Part shown: piece by piece, positions 23,041 to 30,849 of the stretch | Position numbering within the stretch: the stretch's first letter is position 1 | Layout: every line of letters begins with the position of its first letter | Virus record (IMG/VR): IMGVR_UViG_3300030116_001208 | Location: 1-36,370 of that record | Direction: 5' to 3' (one strand) | From: a virus | Length of the DNA stretch: 36,370 nt | Made by a program: the position numbers and the translations under genes | Notes under the pieces: generated by a model | Database searches by the model: none | What the model was told of the DNA's origin: nothing | The model's input: only the letters and a program-made list of their open reading frames with translations

Positions 23041-23427
23041 TTAAGATGGTTTAGTAGGCCACGTTACATCGTCTAAGCTAGTTGCGCTGTCTGTTATGTC
23101 TCTGAGAGCCTGACGGTAGGTTGTACGCTCAGAACTCATGGTCAGGTCACTCGACGCCCACCAATCTGTCTCGGCTAATCTACGGTTACGCTCCTCGCGC
23201 AGTAAGCGCATTGGCTCTGCATTGACTAGCTCAGTTTTTTTAGCTGATACCGCCGCCCAAGTTGTGCCAAAGTCGCTAGGGTTACTACTTTCTATGGCAG
23301 AACCGTTTTCGTCTGCGCCTGTCACTTTGCGAAACATTTCGTTAAACTCTGTTTCAGAAGTAGGTTCGCCACGCAGAACCCACTCCGTTACACCTAATTC
23401 TGTTAATGCTGTTGATATATTTGTCAC
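23041..23427 (-). CDS. Tail assembly chaperone-like protein (copy B)
   Basis: A 128-residue protein whose C-terminal 65 residues match the phage tail assembly chaperone family (Phage_tail_APC): LREERNRRLAETDWWASSD, then YRQALRDITDSATSLDDVTW. The N-terminal half differs from copy A at 25467-25829, which has the same tail (RQALRDITDGS). Such proteins are often encoded behind fibre genes and help trimerise them. It overlaps the gene upstream by four bases. Confidence 0.75.
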   Translation of the reverse strand: MTNISTALTELGVTEWVLRGEPTSETEFNEMFRKVTGADENGSAIESSNPSDFGTTWAAVSAKKTELVNAEPMRLLREERNRRLAETDWWASSDLTMSSERTTYRQALRDITDSATSLDDVTWPTKPS

Positions 23428-23939
23428 TGTGCTATCTCCATTGCTGTCATTGTAAGTTTGCTTTCAAAATACCAGTCATAATAAATAAGATTGACTTCAT
23501 TTGCGGTACTATTTGCTTTTTGCACTTGCGTTTTAAAAGTTAGCTGATTTGTGTTTGAGCATTGGAAAGTACCGCTACCACTCATGTTTCTTTGTGTGTT
23601 TGTTACAACTTGGTCATTGCCGTGATAGTCCATTCTGTACACTTCTGTACTACTATTTGCCTCTATACATCTAAAATCACATCTTGTATTTGCTGTGCCA
23701 CCTAAAACAGCCGCCACTTGGTGAACCATTACAAATATTTTAGACGTAGCAAACTTAGGAGTTATAGTAAGAGATAAGCCAGTATCAACAAAACTGGTTG
23801 AAGATGTGGAGTTGGATGCCCCATTACGAGCAACAGTTTGAAACTGAACAACTGACCCTGCCGCAAAACCCAAATCCTTAGTCGTAGGAGCCGCCCCTGC
23901 GGTGGTCTGTATCTGGTCAACTTTTAAGATAGAAGTCAT
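23424..23939 (-). CDS. Short fibre-like protein, ILKVD family (copy 3)
   Basis: A 171-residue protein, one of three tandem paralogues. It starts with the family's leading peptide (MTSILKVDQIQTTAGAAPTT), followed by a jelly-roll-like domain marked TGLSLTITPKFATSKIFVMV, and ends TAMEIAQ. Similar short proteins end in many marine phage fibres. It probably forms small trimeric spikes or fibre tips, or exchanges with its two neighbours. It overlaps both neighbours by four bases. Confidence 0.7.
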   Translation of the reverse strand: MTSILKVDQIQTTAGAAPTTKDLGFAAGSVVQFQTVARNGASNSTSSTSFVDTGLSLTITPKFATSKIFVMVHQVAAVLGGTANTRCDFRCIEANSSTEVYRMDYHGNDQVVTNTQRNMSGSGTFQCSNTNQLTFKTQVQKANSTANEVNLIYYDWYFESKLTMTAMEIAQ

Positions 23940-24439
23940 TGGGCTATCTCCTGAAGTAACATAAAACCTTGCCTACCATATACACCGTTGTTAACTTGTA
24001 TGCCTGTTACGTTTGTGTCTCTTTTATTATATTGAATAGAATATGTTACGGAACTAGTAGTACTTGGAGTGTCTACAAATTGCATTACATCACTTTGCAT
24101 AAATCTATCAGGACCATCTGTGGCAAACGCACCAACACCATATCCTGTCGCATTGTCTTGTAATATTGCTGTACTATCTCTAAGAAGTTTTGCGTTTGCG
24201 ACTTTCCATTGAGCGGCAGTACCAGACTGAACATAAACGTGATTTACAGTACTTATAAATATTTTACTGTTTGAAAATTTGGGTGTAATAGAAAGACTGC
24301 CGATGGTAGTAAAACTTGTACTGGCGATTATAAAAAGAGTATTAAATCTTGTAGATACTGTTTGAACAACATGACCAGCAATATGCACCCCATTGCCAGT
24401 AGTTTTTTCGTTTATAGTGTCTACTTTAAGAATGCTCAC
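23936..24439 (-). CDS. Short fibre-like protein, ILKVD family (copy 2)
   Basis: A 167-residue paralogue. The start is MSILKVDTINEKTTGNGVHI, then AGHVVQTVSTRF; the domain core is GSLSITPKFSNSKIFISTVN and the end is FMLLQEIAQ. The ITPKF.....IF core matches copy 3 (23424) and the leading peptide matches copy 1 (24436), so the family has clearly diverged in its middle. Four-base overlaps on both sides suggest coupled production of all three. Confidence 0.7.
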   Translation of the reverse strand: MSILKVDTINEKTTGNGVHIAGHVVQTVSTRFNTLFIIASTSFTTIGSLSITPKFSNSKIFISTVNHVYVQSGTAAQWKVANAKLLRDSTAILQDNATGYGVGAFATDGPDRFMQSDVMQFVDTPSTTSSVTYSIQYNKRDTNVTGIQVNNGVYGRQGFMLLQEIAQ

Positions 24440-25002
24440 GGTGCTATCTCCATTAAAGTTAAGTTGTTGTGGGTAGTTCCACCACCATCAGCATATTTAA
24501 AAAAATGAGTACCAGATCCTACTCGTGAAGCTTGTAATTTATAAATTATTGTTGTTCCTGCAGCTACACTTGGGCTGTGTAACTGGGTCATGGTGTGCGG
24601 TTGCATAGAAACTGTGTCAGCATACCAAGCGTAAGGGTCTCTATATATTTCATAAAAGTTTGTACCACCGTTTGTAGAATAAAGTATTCTAGCTTGCGCT
24701 CTTAAAGTAGAAGTATTTGCGTAAGCTATACAAATTCCTGAAACGTGTATTATAGAATTTGCTAATTCTGTTGTTATGTTTTGGCTATAAATATCTGTAA
24801 AACCACTAGTACTAATGTCAATTCTACCTAAATTGCCAGTGCTAGTTGCGGCGTGTAAATGTTGAACAGCCTGCACAATATGACCAGAAGGTGGCGTAAA
24901 ACCCTCACTAGCATTTAGCGTCTGCCCAGACGGTATTGTAATTGTATTAGCGTTAGCGCCTGTTGTTGGCCCCTTTAGGTTTTCTACTATTAACGTACTC
25001 AT
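24436..25002 (-). CDS. Short fibre-like protein, ILKVD family (copy 1)
   Basis: A 188-residue paralogue that starts MSTLIVENLKGPTTGANANT, followed by ITIPSGQTLNASEGFTPPSG, typical of the shaft start in marine phage fibres. The jelly-roll-like core follows (IDISTSGFTDIYSQNITTEL) and the end is LTLMEIAP. It is the longest and most diverged of the three. It overlaps the 151-residue gene upstream by four bases. Confidence 0.7.
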   Translation of the reverse strand: MSTLIVENLKGPTTGANANTITIPSGQTLNASEGFTPPSGHIVQAVQHLHAATSTGNLGRIDISTSGFTDIYSQNITTELANSIIHVSGICIAYANTSTLRAQARILYSTNGGTNFYEIYRDPYAWYADTVSMQPHTMTQLHSPSVAAGTTIIYKLQASRVGSGTHFFKYADGGGTTHNNLTLMEIAP

Positions 25003-25454
25003 ATAATCACCAAGTTTCCATTAACTGTGAGCGTTGTACCAGAGGCTACAGTCAATGGCCCTGTCGCACTAGCATTTTCTGTAGCTGTAATTTCTACGTC
25101 CGTGTTTAGCTCTTGCTCGTTTACCCTAAATATATCGCCTGCACTGCTTCCAGATATTCCGTTATCACCCTTGAACAATCCACCGCCTGCCGCGCCGCCA
25201 ACTTCAAATGTCTTATACGCTATAACTTCTACAATATCAGAGGCCGCTACAGCCGTTGCAAAAACCACATCAGAACCATTAGTTGCCGTTACGTCCACAC
25301 CTACTTGCATTTTTATGCCATTTAAAAATACGTCAACATAGTTGGGGCTGTAACCACCTGTTGCGAAGGAAGTCTCACCGCCAGTACAAGTAAATACATC
25401 TCGCGTCTGAGTAGCTCTGGGCGTTTCGCCTGTTGTTCCAATATAGCCTGCCAT
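24999..25454 (-). CDS. Small fibre protein, MAGYIG family (copy B)
   Basis: A 151-residue protein whose start (MAGYIGTTGETPRATQTRDV) matches that of the 147-residue protein at 26517. The first 80 residues carry the beta-rich motif 'YVDVFLNGIKMQVGVDVTAT', common at the start of phage fibres. The end (GPLTVASGTTLTVNGNLVII) is a short beta-helix turn. It probably serves as a fibre adaptor or shaft base. It overlaps the gene downstream by four bases. Confidence 0.7.
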   Translation of the reverse strand: MAGYIGTTGETPRATQTRDVFTCTGGETSFATGGYSPNYVDVFLNGIKMQVGVDVTATNGSDVVFATAVAASDIVEVIAYKTFEVGGAAGGGLFKGDNGISGSSAGDIFRVNEQELNTDVEITATENASATGPLTVASGTTLTVNGNLVII

Positions 25455-25466
25455 ACCTATTTAACC

Positions 25467-25829
25467 TCAAGATGGCGGTGTAGGCCAAGTGACATCATCT
25501 TCACTTGTGTAAGAGCCATCTGTAATATCTCGCAATGCTTGACGATATGTTGCCCAAGATGCTTTGTCTGTGTCTGATAAAGGACTATCTGGGCTTTGCG
25601 TCCAATCAGAAGCAGTTAGTAACTTTCTACGGTCACTGCGTATTTTAGCCATAAGGTCAGCTTGCTTTTGATCGTTAGTGCGTTGGTCATTATCAACAAT
25701 AGAACCATCTTGAACGATATAACCTACTTTACATCCGTCAGGAGCATCCATCCATGTCATTGATGAATGAACCTCAAATTCTGCTTCAACAAGGTCTACA
25801 ACTACGTTGTCTAAAATAAGAGCTTTCAT
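25467..25829 (-). CDS. Tail assembly chaperone-like protein (copy A)
   Basis: A 120-residue protein. The C-terminal half (RSDRRKLLTASDWTQSPDSP, then YRQALRDITDGSYTSEDDVT) matches the phage tail assembly chaperone family and copy B at 23041. The N-terminal half begins MKALILDNVVVDLVEAEFEV, a common start of fibre assembly proteins. Its ATG overlaps the stop of the glycine-rich gene by one base. It may help fold that glycine-rich fibre tip. Confidence 0.75.
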   Translation of the reverse strand: MKALILDNVVVDLVEAEFEVHSSMTWMDAPDGCKVGYIVQDGSIVDNDQRTNDQKQADLMAKIRSDRRKLLTASDWTQSPDSPLSDTDKASWATYRQALRDITDGSYTSEDDVTWPTPPS

Positions 25830-26503
25830 TAGCTATACTCCTCTATGACTACAATTCCTAATTTTCCTGCACCGCCACCGCCATGATTAGAGGCTCCATT
25901 GTGGTCACCAGAACCACCGCCAGAACCGTATGCTCGACCTTGTTGACCATTGTGAGAACCCCCACTATCGCCTGCCATACCGCCGCCACCCCAATAAGAC
26001 GCACCGCCTATAGAGCCGCCTGCGTAGTCAGTGCTAACATCACCACCTTGATAACCTTGGGATGAGCCACCAGTCATATTTATGTCGCCACCAGAGCCAA
26101 CTCCAGAAGTAAATTGAGCAGGATTAACATGACCATCCCCTCCAAAACCACCTGTTGCTGAACAATGCGAACCAAATGATGAAGTTCCACCAGTATTACC
26201 AACTGTACCACTGCTTCCTGCCGCCCCTCCTGCGCCGCCAGAGCCAACAGTTACACTTACAGTTGTGATTGATGTTGCATCTATTAACTTAATAGCAGTA
26301 CCGCCCGCGCCACCGCCTGCGTATGAATTATAATTGTTGTTGCCGCCGCCACCACCGCCGCCACCGCCTGTTACAATTACTTTAATTGTGTTAATGCCAG
26401 AAGGCTTGGTGTAAGTGCCGCTAGAAGTAAAAATTTGTTGGCTAACCAGACCACCAGTTGACAAACCTGTTAATGTGCCATTTCCGTTTATCGTTACAGT
26501 CAT
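25829..26503 (-). CDS. Glycine-rich receptor-binding-like protein
   Basis: A 224-residue protein. The first 40 residues (LVSQQIFTSSGTYTKPSGIN, then TIKVIVTGG) are the usual entry to phage glycine-rich tips. Most of the rest is polyglycine with short inserts (GGGGGGGGNNNYNSYAGGGA, QGYQGGDVSTDYAGGS), forming stacked polyglycine helices as in T4-like gp38/gp37 tips. The variable inserts between glycine runs would contact the host receptor. The codons are GC-rich and repetitive here, so slippage could change insert spacing. It is followed by a chaperone-like gene. Confidence 0.75.
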   Translation of the reverse strand: MTVTINGNGTLTGLSTGGLVSQQIFTSSGTYTKPSGINTIKVIVTGGGGGGGGGNNNYNSYAGGGAGGTAIKLIDATSITTVSVTVGSGGAGGAAGSSGTVGNTGGTSSFGSHCSATGGFGGDGHVNPAQFTSGVGSGGDINMTGGSSQGYQGGDVSTDYAGGSIGGASYWGGGGMAGDSGGSHNGQQGRAYGSGGGSGDHNGASNHGGGGAGKLGIVVIEEYS

Positions 26504-26516
26504 TTTATATTTTCCT

Positions 26517-26960
26517 TTACGCTACTATTGTCCACGAAGAAGTTGTTGGTATTGTTACACTTACGCCAGATGCTATTGTAATTGCTCCAAATGAGCCTGC
26601 ATTTTTATTTGCTGTTATAGTGTAACTTGTTGTTAATGTATTTGAGTTTTCAAAAAAAACGTCTTCAATAGCTCCACCACTACCGCTAGACGCAGGGTCT
26701 TGAGCAAACGTAATAGCTACTACTTCATCGCCTGCTTGTGCAGCGTTTACAAGGGTTACGCTCTTGCCATCGGAAGCCTCGGTGTAATCTGTCGTCCTAA
26801 CCAACCTAATTCCGTTGTGGAATATGTGTATTTTCTGAGGCGCAAAATTTAAACCAGATAGCACAGTCGTATTAGCTGTAAACGTAAACTTCTTTCTACG
26901 TTCAGCCGCATTTTGGTTGTTAGTAACTGAGCTAGTGTTTGCACCTATATAGCCTGCCAT
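26517..26960 (-). CDS. Small fibre protein, MAGYIG family (copy A)
   Basis: A 147-residue protein whose start (MAGYIGANTSSVTNNQNAAE) matches that at 24999. The HIFHNGIRLVRTTDYTEASD segment corresponds to VFLNGIKMQVGVDVTATNGS in copy B. The end (GAITIASGVSVTIPTTSSWT) is a short beta-helical cap. It overlaps the 56-residue gene upstream by one base (TGATG). Likely a fibre base or adaptor. Confidence 0.7.
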   Translation of the reverse strand: MAGYIGANTSSVTNNQNAAERRKKFTFTANTTVLSGLNFAPQKIHIFHNGIRLVRTTDYTEASDGKSVTLVNAAQAGDEVVAITFAQDPASSGSGGAIEDVFFENSNTLTTSYTITANKNAGSFGAITIASGVSVTIPTTSSWTIVA

Positions 26961-27130
26961 CAGTCAGCCTCCGCTATGGTATTACCGTCTGCAACCCATT
27001 CGAGGATAGCGGCATAGTGGCGGTTTTCGGTGTCAAGGGGTACGTCACATAATGTGCCATCTATTTCTACGGATATTGCGTAATTTTCTCCTGCATCAGT
27101 TGATAAATATTTAGGATTAACAATTTGCAT
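26960..27130 (-). CDS. 56-residue fibre-associated protein, paralogue of 21810-21986
   Basis: Encoded two bases after the 297-residue fibre gene. It starts MQIVNPKYLSTDAGENYAIS and ends with the shared part VPLDTENRHYAAILEWVADG, then NTIAEAD. Its paralogue also follows a fibre gene, suggesting that fibre gene and accessory were duplicated together. Fibre folding or assembly is an inferred role. Confidence 0.7.
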   Translation of the reverse strand: MQIVNPKYLSTDAGENYAISVEIDGTLCDVPLDTENRHYAAILEWVADGNTIAEAD

Positions 27131-27132
27131 TA

Positions 27133-28026
27133 TTATAACTCCGCATCGGCTTGAAAAAAATGATTACTACTACCGCTGCCTGCTTCAAATCTATATGGTG
27201 AAGATTTAAAAAAACCTGTGCATTCTTTGCTTATATAATCTGTTGTTACAGAACTAACGTCAAAAGATGCGGTTATAGTTGGATTTGCCCTCATAGTAAC
27301 AGGATGCTCAATAGTCAGCCTATGATTACTAGTATTGTATTCACCTGATGCGTAAACAGCGTTACCAGTACCATTATTACGAGTAAATTTATAAAAATAC
27401 CTTTGGCACAAAGCAAGCTCATCAGGAAATGAGCGGTGTTGAAAATTTGTAGCTTTTTCGCCTAACTCCATTTTAACTTCTTTAACTTCAAAATAGTCTC
27501 CAGAAGTAATAGAGACATTTCCACTATTTACTCCATCAATACCAATGATAACGCTAAACTCTGTTGAAATTGTAGAGGGTGTTGTAAAAGTAGCGGTAAG
27601 AGTTTCGAAACTTCCACCTCCACTATGTGCGGTTGTTCCTGTTACAGTGAGATAACCTCCTGCATATACGTTTATTCTAGCATTTGCAGAATTAGACTTT
27701 ACTTTTGCAGAAACAGTAAAAGTTTTGTTGTCATATTGTCGAGGAGCTAAAGAATATTCAAACTTTTGACGCAGCCTAGCACTTCCAGTTACCGAAGCTC
27801 CTGCTGTAATTTTTACACTACCATCAGTATTATGTATCAAAGTAGAATTAGGCGAACCATCATCAACGTATGCCCACCTATCTAAATAATAAGTGCCATC
27901 ACTAACACTAGTTGAACTAGTATAATCACCTCTTTGGCTTATAATAAAATTACCGTTAGTTATAATGTTTGCGTTGCCTGATGCACCACTTCTTGCAAGA
28001 TTAACTAACTCATTCTGTTTGCTCAT
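27133..28026 (-). CDS. Tail fibre protein with carbohydrate-binding-like domain (copy A)
   Basis: A 297-residue paralogue of 21990-23027. The start (NLARSGASGNANIITNGNFI, then ISQRGDY) leads into a jelly-roll-like domain with WAYVDD near residue 50. The linker (ELGEKATNFQHRSFPDELAL, then CQRYFYKF) and the last residues (FQADAEL) match copy B. The two copies share ends but differ widely in their middle, as expected for receptor specificity change. It is immediately followed by its 56-residue accessory gene. Confidence 0.75.
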   Translation of the reverse strand: MSKQNELVNLARSGASGNANIITNGNFIISQRGDYTSSTSVSDGTYYLDRWAYVDDGSPNSTLIHNTDGSVKITAGASVTGSARLRQKFEYSLAPRQYDNKTFTVSAKVKSNSANARINVYAGGYLTVTGTTAHSGGGSFETLTATFTTPSTISTEFSVIIGIDGVNSGNVSITSGDYFEVKEVKMELGEKATNFQHRSFPDELALCQRYFYKFTRNNGTGNAVYASGEYNTSNHRLTIEHPVTMRANPTITASFDVSSVTTDYISKECTGFFKSSPYRFEAGSGSSNHFFQADAEL

Positions 28027-28331
28027 GTTTGCTCCAGAACACTCAAAATTACGTCTACGGATTTATCCGTGTCACTCTCGACAGTCACCGCATGACCTTG
28101 CTCAAGAATAACCTTACCATCTAAAACAGACAAGGCCGCACCGCTAGGCAAAGGAACATCCTTTACCAAAAATACGTTTGCAGCCTTGACCGATACTTTT
28201 ACTTGAGCGGTATGCACATTGGCTAAGTTACAACCAATGACCACTGACGTAGTTGCCGATGGAACATTGTACACAGTTTCCTCGGTAGTACCTACAGAAG
28301 ATGCCGTGTAATTTTTGAATACATTAGCCAT
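28023..28331 (-). CDS. Small beta-rich virion protein
   Basis: A 102-residue beta-rich protein (MANVFKNYTASSVGTTEETV, then YNVPSATTSVVIGCNLANVH). Similar small proteins that start 'NV..NY.....G......Y..P......I....AN' are common next to marine phage fibres. It may be a fibre adaptor or decoration. The end overlaps the 297-residue fibre by four bases. Confidence 0.65.
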   Translation of the reverse strand: MANVFKNYTASSVGTTEETVYNVPSATTSVVIGCNLANVHTAQVKVSVKAANVFLVKDVPLPSGAALSVLDGKVILEQGHAVTVESDTDKSVDVILSVLEQT

Positions 28332-28348
28332 GTGCTATACCTCTACTA

Positions 28349-28801
28349 TTAAGCTACGTCGTCGAGCAATGCACACACGATAACTTCTACTGTACCAGTT
28401 GAAGAAATCGCATTTATGTCTGCGACTGTAGCATTTGGATAACGTCCACAGTGGCTTTCGTTAGGGCCAATAACAACAGCCGAAGTATTTGTCGCTGTTG
28501 CGGCAGTACCGTCAAAAGTCACATAAACAGAACCATTGTTACCATCTACGTTTTTAATAAACACAAACTTAGCTTTATCCGCGACGTCAACACTAGTCGG
28601 AGCAGTCGAACTGTCTACTGCGGTATAGTCTACAAAAGACCCTGCAATAAGGTCAGAGCTTGTGTTGTTGACTGAAGATAGCTTGTAATACCACTTATCG
28701 TTTACATCTTCAGGTGTGACAGTCATAGTCGCTGAGAATGTTTTTGCAATCTCATCTGGAAGGACTGTAACTTCCATTGTAGCTTTCGCTGCGTCAGCCA
28801 T
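28349..28801 (-). CDS. Small structural protein of the fibre region
   Basis: A 150-residue beta-rich protein (MADAAKATMEVTVLPDEIAK, then TFSATMTVTPEDVNDKWYYK). A mid-segment NGSVYVTFDGTAATATNTSA precedes VVIGPNESHCGRYPNATVAD. No family can be named. Position between the repeated-turn fibre and the small beta protein suggests a fibre or decoration component. Ribosome site AGGAG lies before the ATG. Confidence 0.55.
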   Translation of the reverse strand: MADAAKATMEVTVLPDEIAKTFSATMTVTPEDVNDKWYYKLSSVNNTSSDLIAGSFVDYTAVDSSTAPTSVDVADKAKFVFIKNVDGNNGSVYVTFDGTAATATNTSAVVIGPNESHCGRYPNATVADINAISSTGTVEVIVCALLDDVA

Positions 28802-28818
28802 GATTTTCTCCTTTTCGT

Positions 28819-29703
28819 TTAACCCAAGGCTATAGCAAAGGCCAATGCTTCCCCTGCCCTATCGACATCGAGGTTGACCCTAGTTTGTTCTGCATCTGTT
28901 ACGCTTAACGCACCAGTTACAGTTACATCGCCAACAGAATTAATACCGCCACCTGACGTTATCGCACCTGTTGAACTTATAGCCCCACCAGAGATGGAAC
29001 CATTTGCTGCTATGCTATCAGAAGTAATACTTCCAGTAGCAATAACATTACTTCCAGACGTAATATCGCCTGTTGTTGTCACCGTCGTGGCATTTACCGC
29101 ACCTGTAAAAGTGCCAGTAATATTGCCAGAAACATCTAAATTACCATTAACATCTACATCACCATTTGACGTAAGACCTGTCGTTGTAATAACTCCGCTT
29201 GCTGTGATTATTCCTGTTATAACAGAGCCAGATGTTAAAGCACTTGTAGCTGTTAAATTATTCGCATCAAGATTGCCAGAAACACTTAAACTACCAGTTG
29301 TAAAACCACCTGTCACCACCAATGAACCATTAACAGTTACGCCATTTGTCGTTGTCTCTAGTTTTTTGCTATTGTTAAAATATAACTCAACAGCGCCATC
29401 TTCATCCATTGTAATAAATGTTGGGCTTGTTGGGTCTACAGAACCCAGCGTAATATTATCGCCACGAATGTATAACTCGCCAGTGTTGTTTAGTATGTAA
29501 GCGTCACTCGCCGTAGCGTTGTGATAAATTTGTAAATCGCTACCATTGCCAAAGTTAATGATGTTATCATCATCTACTGTGCCGCCTGCACTTAAACCTG
29601 TTAATTTAGTGGCAAGCTCTGTGTTTAGGTTTTCAAAGTTGGCGTCAACTTCATCGTGTGTTAGCGGAGCGCCCTTTACTGCACGTTTTACAATAGTCGC
29701 CAT
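28819..29703 (-). CDS. Beta-helical fibre or spike protein
   Basis: A 294-residue protein. The start MATIVKRAVKGAPLTHDEVD leads to ANFENLNTELA, a frequent marine phage fibre entry. Next comes SDLQIYHNATASDAYILNNT followed by GELYIRGDNI and LYFNNSKKLETTTNGVTVNG, a signature of cyanophage-like fibres. The remaining 150 residues are short turns such as GNLDVSGNITGTFTGAVNAT, which form a left-handed beta helix. It is probably a fibre shaft. Its start overlaps the adaptor stop by one base. Confidence 0.75.
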   Translation of the reverse strand: MATIVKRAVKGAPLTHDEVDANFENLNTELATKLTGLSAGGTVDDDNIINFGNGSDLQIYHNATASDAYILNNTGELYIRGDNITLGSVDPTSPTFITMDEDGAVELYFNNSKKLETTTNGVTVNGSLVVTGGFTTGSLSVSGNLDANNLTATSALTSGSVITGIITASGVITTTGLTSNGDVDVNGNLDVSGNITGTFTGAVNATTVTTTGDITSGSNVIATGSITSDSIAANGSISGGAISSTGAITSGGGINSVGDVTVTGALSVTDAEQTRVNLDVDRAGEALAFAIALG

Positions 29704-30320
29704 TAATAACTCCTAATTTTAATTCTTCTGCCGCTAGAATTAGTTTTAGCACCGTCACTTGCGTTATTAATTACCGCTATTGCACTTTGGTATAAAGAAG
29801 CCCAAGTTTGCGTTCGAGCGTCTTCACCTAAAAATGGTGCTGCGTGTAACAACGAACCATATAAATAAACATTAGGAAAATTTGTTAGTATTGCATTTGT
29901 AGTTTGTGAAGATGACAACGATGGTATTTTAGCATAATAATAAAGTTCTAAATTATAAGAAGCGTCAGGCTTAGGAAATAATTCTATTTCACCTTGCACA
30001 ATAGCATAGTTTTTTGGCTCGCCACTTATATCGGCATTTGCTTGTCTAAGTCTTTGTATTTCATTAACTGAAACAAGTTCTATAGCTCTTTGGTCAGTTT
30101 CTAAATGTAACCTTATAGGCTCTAAAAAGTCTGTCGGTATTGCTGTAAACTGTGAATTTGCAACGGCTGTAGCTCTATTTTCCATTCGCCAGTGCCTAAT
30201 TTTATCGTTCATATCAGCTTCAGCTAATCTTATAAAGTCTGGAATAATATTCGTTAAGTCACTTCTGTTAAGCCATTCTGCTATGGAAGCTTGTAAATCA
30301 GTATAGTTAGAAAAAGCCAT
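29703..30320 (-). CDS. Head-tail adaptor protein, SU10-like
   Basis: A 205-residue protein. It begins MAFSNYTDLQASIAEWLNRS and DLTNIIPDFIRLAEADMNDK, the start of the phage adaptor family known from SU10 and P22 gp4-like connectors. The middle holds IPTDFLEPIRLHLE, VQGEIELFPKPDASYNLELY and YYAKIPSLSS, and 'YLYGSLLHAAPFLGEDARTQ' comes late. The product should sit under the portal and link it to the tail. It is distant from the portal gene here (18 kb away). Confidence 0.8.
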   Translation of the reverse strand: MAFSNYTDLQASIAEWLNRSDLTNIIPDFIRLAEADMNDKIRHWRMENRATAVANSQFTAIPTDFLEPIRLHLETDQRAIELVSVNEIQRLRQANADISGEPKNYAIVQGEIELFPKPDASYNLELYYYAKIPSLSSSQTTNAILTNFPNVYLYGSLLHAAPFLGEDARTQTWASLYQSAIAVINNASDGAKTNSSGRRIKIRSY

Positions 30321-30325
30321 TTACC

Positions 30326-30586
30326 TTACCATTTAACTTTGTTTGCCCAATAAGCCGCCGACATTTTGCCTTTAGCAATGTTTTTAGCGTGTCTTGCCTT
30401 GAATGACTTAGCTCGTTTAGTCATGGTTTTATCACCAGTTTTGCCTTGTTGACCAAAGCGGATAGTTTTTATTTTACTACCTTCTTTTGCAACAACAATG
30501 TGGGATTTTTTAGGGTGGCTAGGGGTACGTTTTGGCTTATTGTATCCGCTAACTCCTGCTCGTTTTAGTCGTGGGTCTTTAGCCAC
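30326..30586 (-). CDS. Small basic conserved protein ending KARHAKNIAKGKMSAAYWANKVKW
   Basis: An 86-residue, very basic protein with a GTG start (TAGTG overlap with the 12-residue reading frame upstream). The start MAKDPRLKRAGVSGYNKPKR is followed by KIKTIRFGQQGKTGDKTMTK. Its C-terminus, FKARHAKNIAKGKMSAAYW and NKVKW, belongs to a conserved group found in podovirus-like phages, and a related sequence occurs in giant viruses (DUF5872-like). It is expected to bind DNA or the head interior. Function is unproven. Confidence 0.75.
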   Translation of the reverse strand: MAKDPRLKRAGVSGYNKPKRTPSHPKKSHIVVAKEGSKIKTIRFGQQGKTGDKTMTKRAKSFKARHAKNIAKGKMSAAYWANKVKW

Positions 30587-30624
30587 TATTTTTTCTTGCC
30601 TTTTCGCTTCTTACCGTAGGGCAT
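30586..30624 (-). CDS. 12-residue lysine-rich reading frame MPYGKKRKGKKK
   Basis: A tiny frame that exactly bridges two lysine-rich genes. Its ATG overlaps the upstream TGA (TGATG) and its TAG overlaps the downstream GTG (TAGTG). AGGAAAAAG lies just before. Similar MPYGKK peptides appear in marine phage genomes. It may be a coupling device or a real peptide; the sequence alone cannot decide. Confidence 0.45.
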   Translation of the reverse strand: MPYGKKRKGKKK

Positions 30625-30806
30625 CACTTTTTCCTTTTATTTTTCTTCATTGCGCGAAGATTGTCAACCATATTAGGGTAGGGTCGGCCTGCTGCTTTAG
30701 CTGTTTTTTTAGCTTTTGCCTTTTGCGCGGCGGTCATTTTGCCACGTTTATTCTTAGGTTTTGGGTTTTTAGTTTCCCAAACAGGTTTTTTCTTCGGCTT
30801 TTTCAC
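30624..30806 (-). CDS. Small lysine-rich protein
   Basis: A 60-residue protein made largely of lysine, proline and alanine (MKKPKKKPVWETKNPKPKNK, then MTAAQKAKAKKTAKAAGRPY). It ends NLRAMKKNKRKK. The start is GTG with a strong AGGAGG site. Such proteins lie between terminase and adaptor genes in marine podovirus-like contigs and may condense DNA. No fold is recognised. Confidence 0.65.
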   Translation of the reverse strand: MKKPKKKPVWETKNPKPKNKRGKMTAAQKAKAKKTAKAAGRPYPNMVDNLRAMKKNKRKK

Positions 30807-30849
30807 GGCAACCCTCCTATTTAAAGCCTCTATAACACATTATTTTGCG

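Noticed and set aside
26340-26372. GC-rich microsatellite as a possible phase-variation site
   Set aside because: It encodes the polyglycine run of the fibre tip with mixed glycine codons (not a pure repeat), so slippage is possible but not indicated.
28874-29500. 208-residue open frame on the plus strand inside the beta-helical fibre gene
   Set aside because: It is an antisense shadow caused by repetitive valine/threonine codons; no ribosome site, and the minus-strand product has clear fibre motifs.
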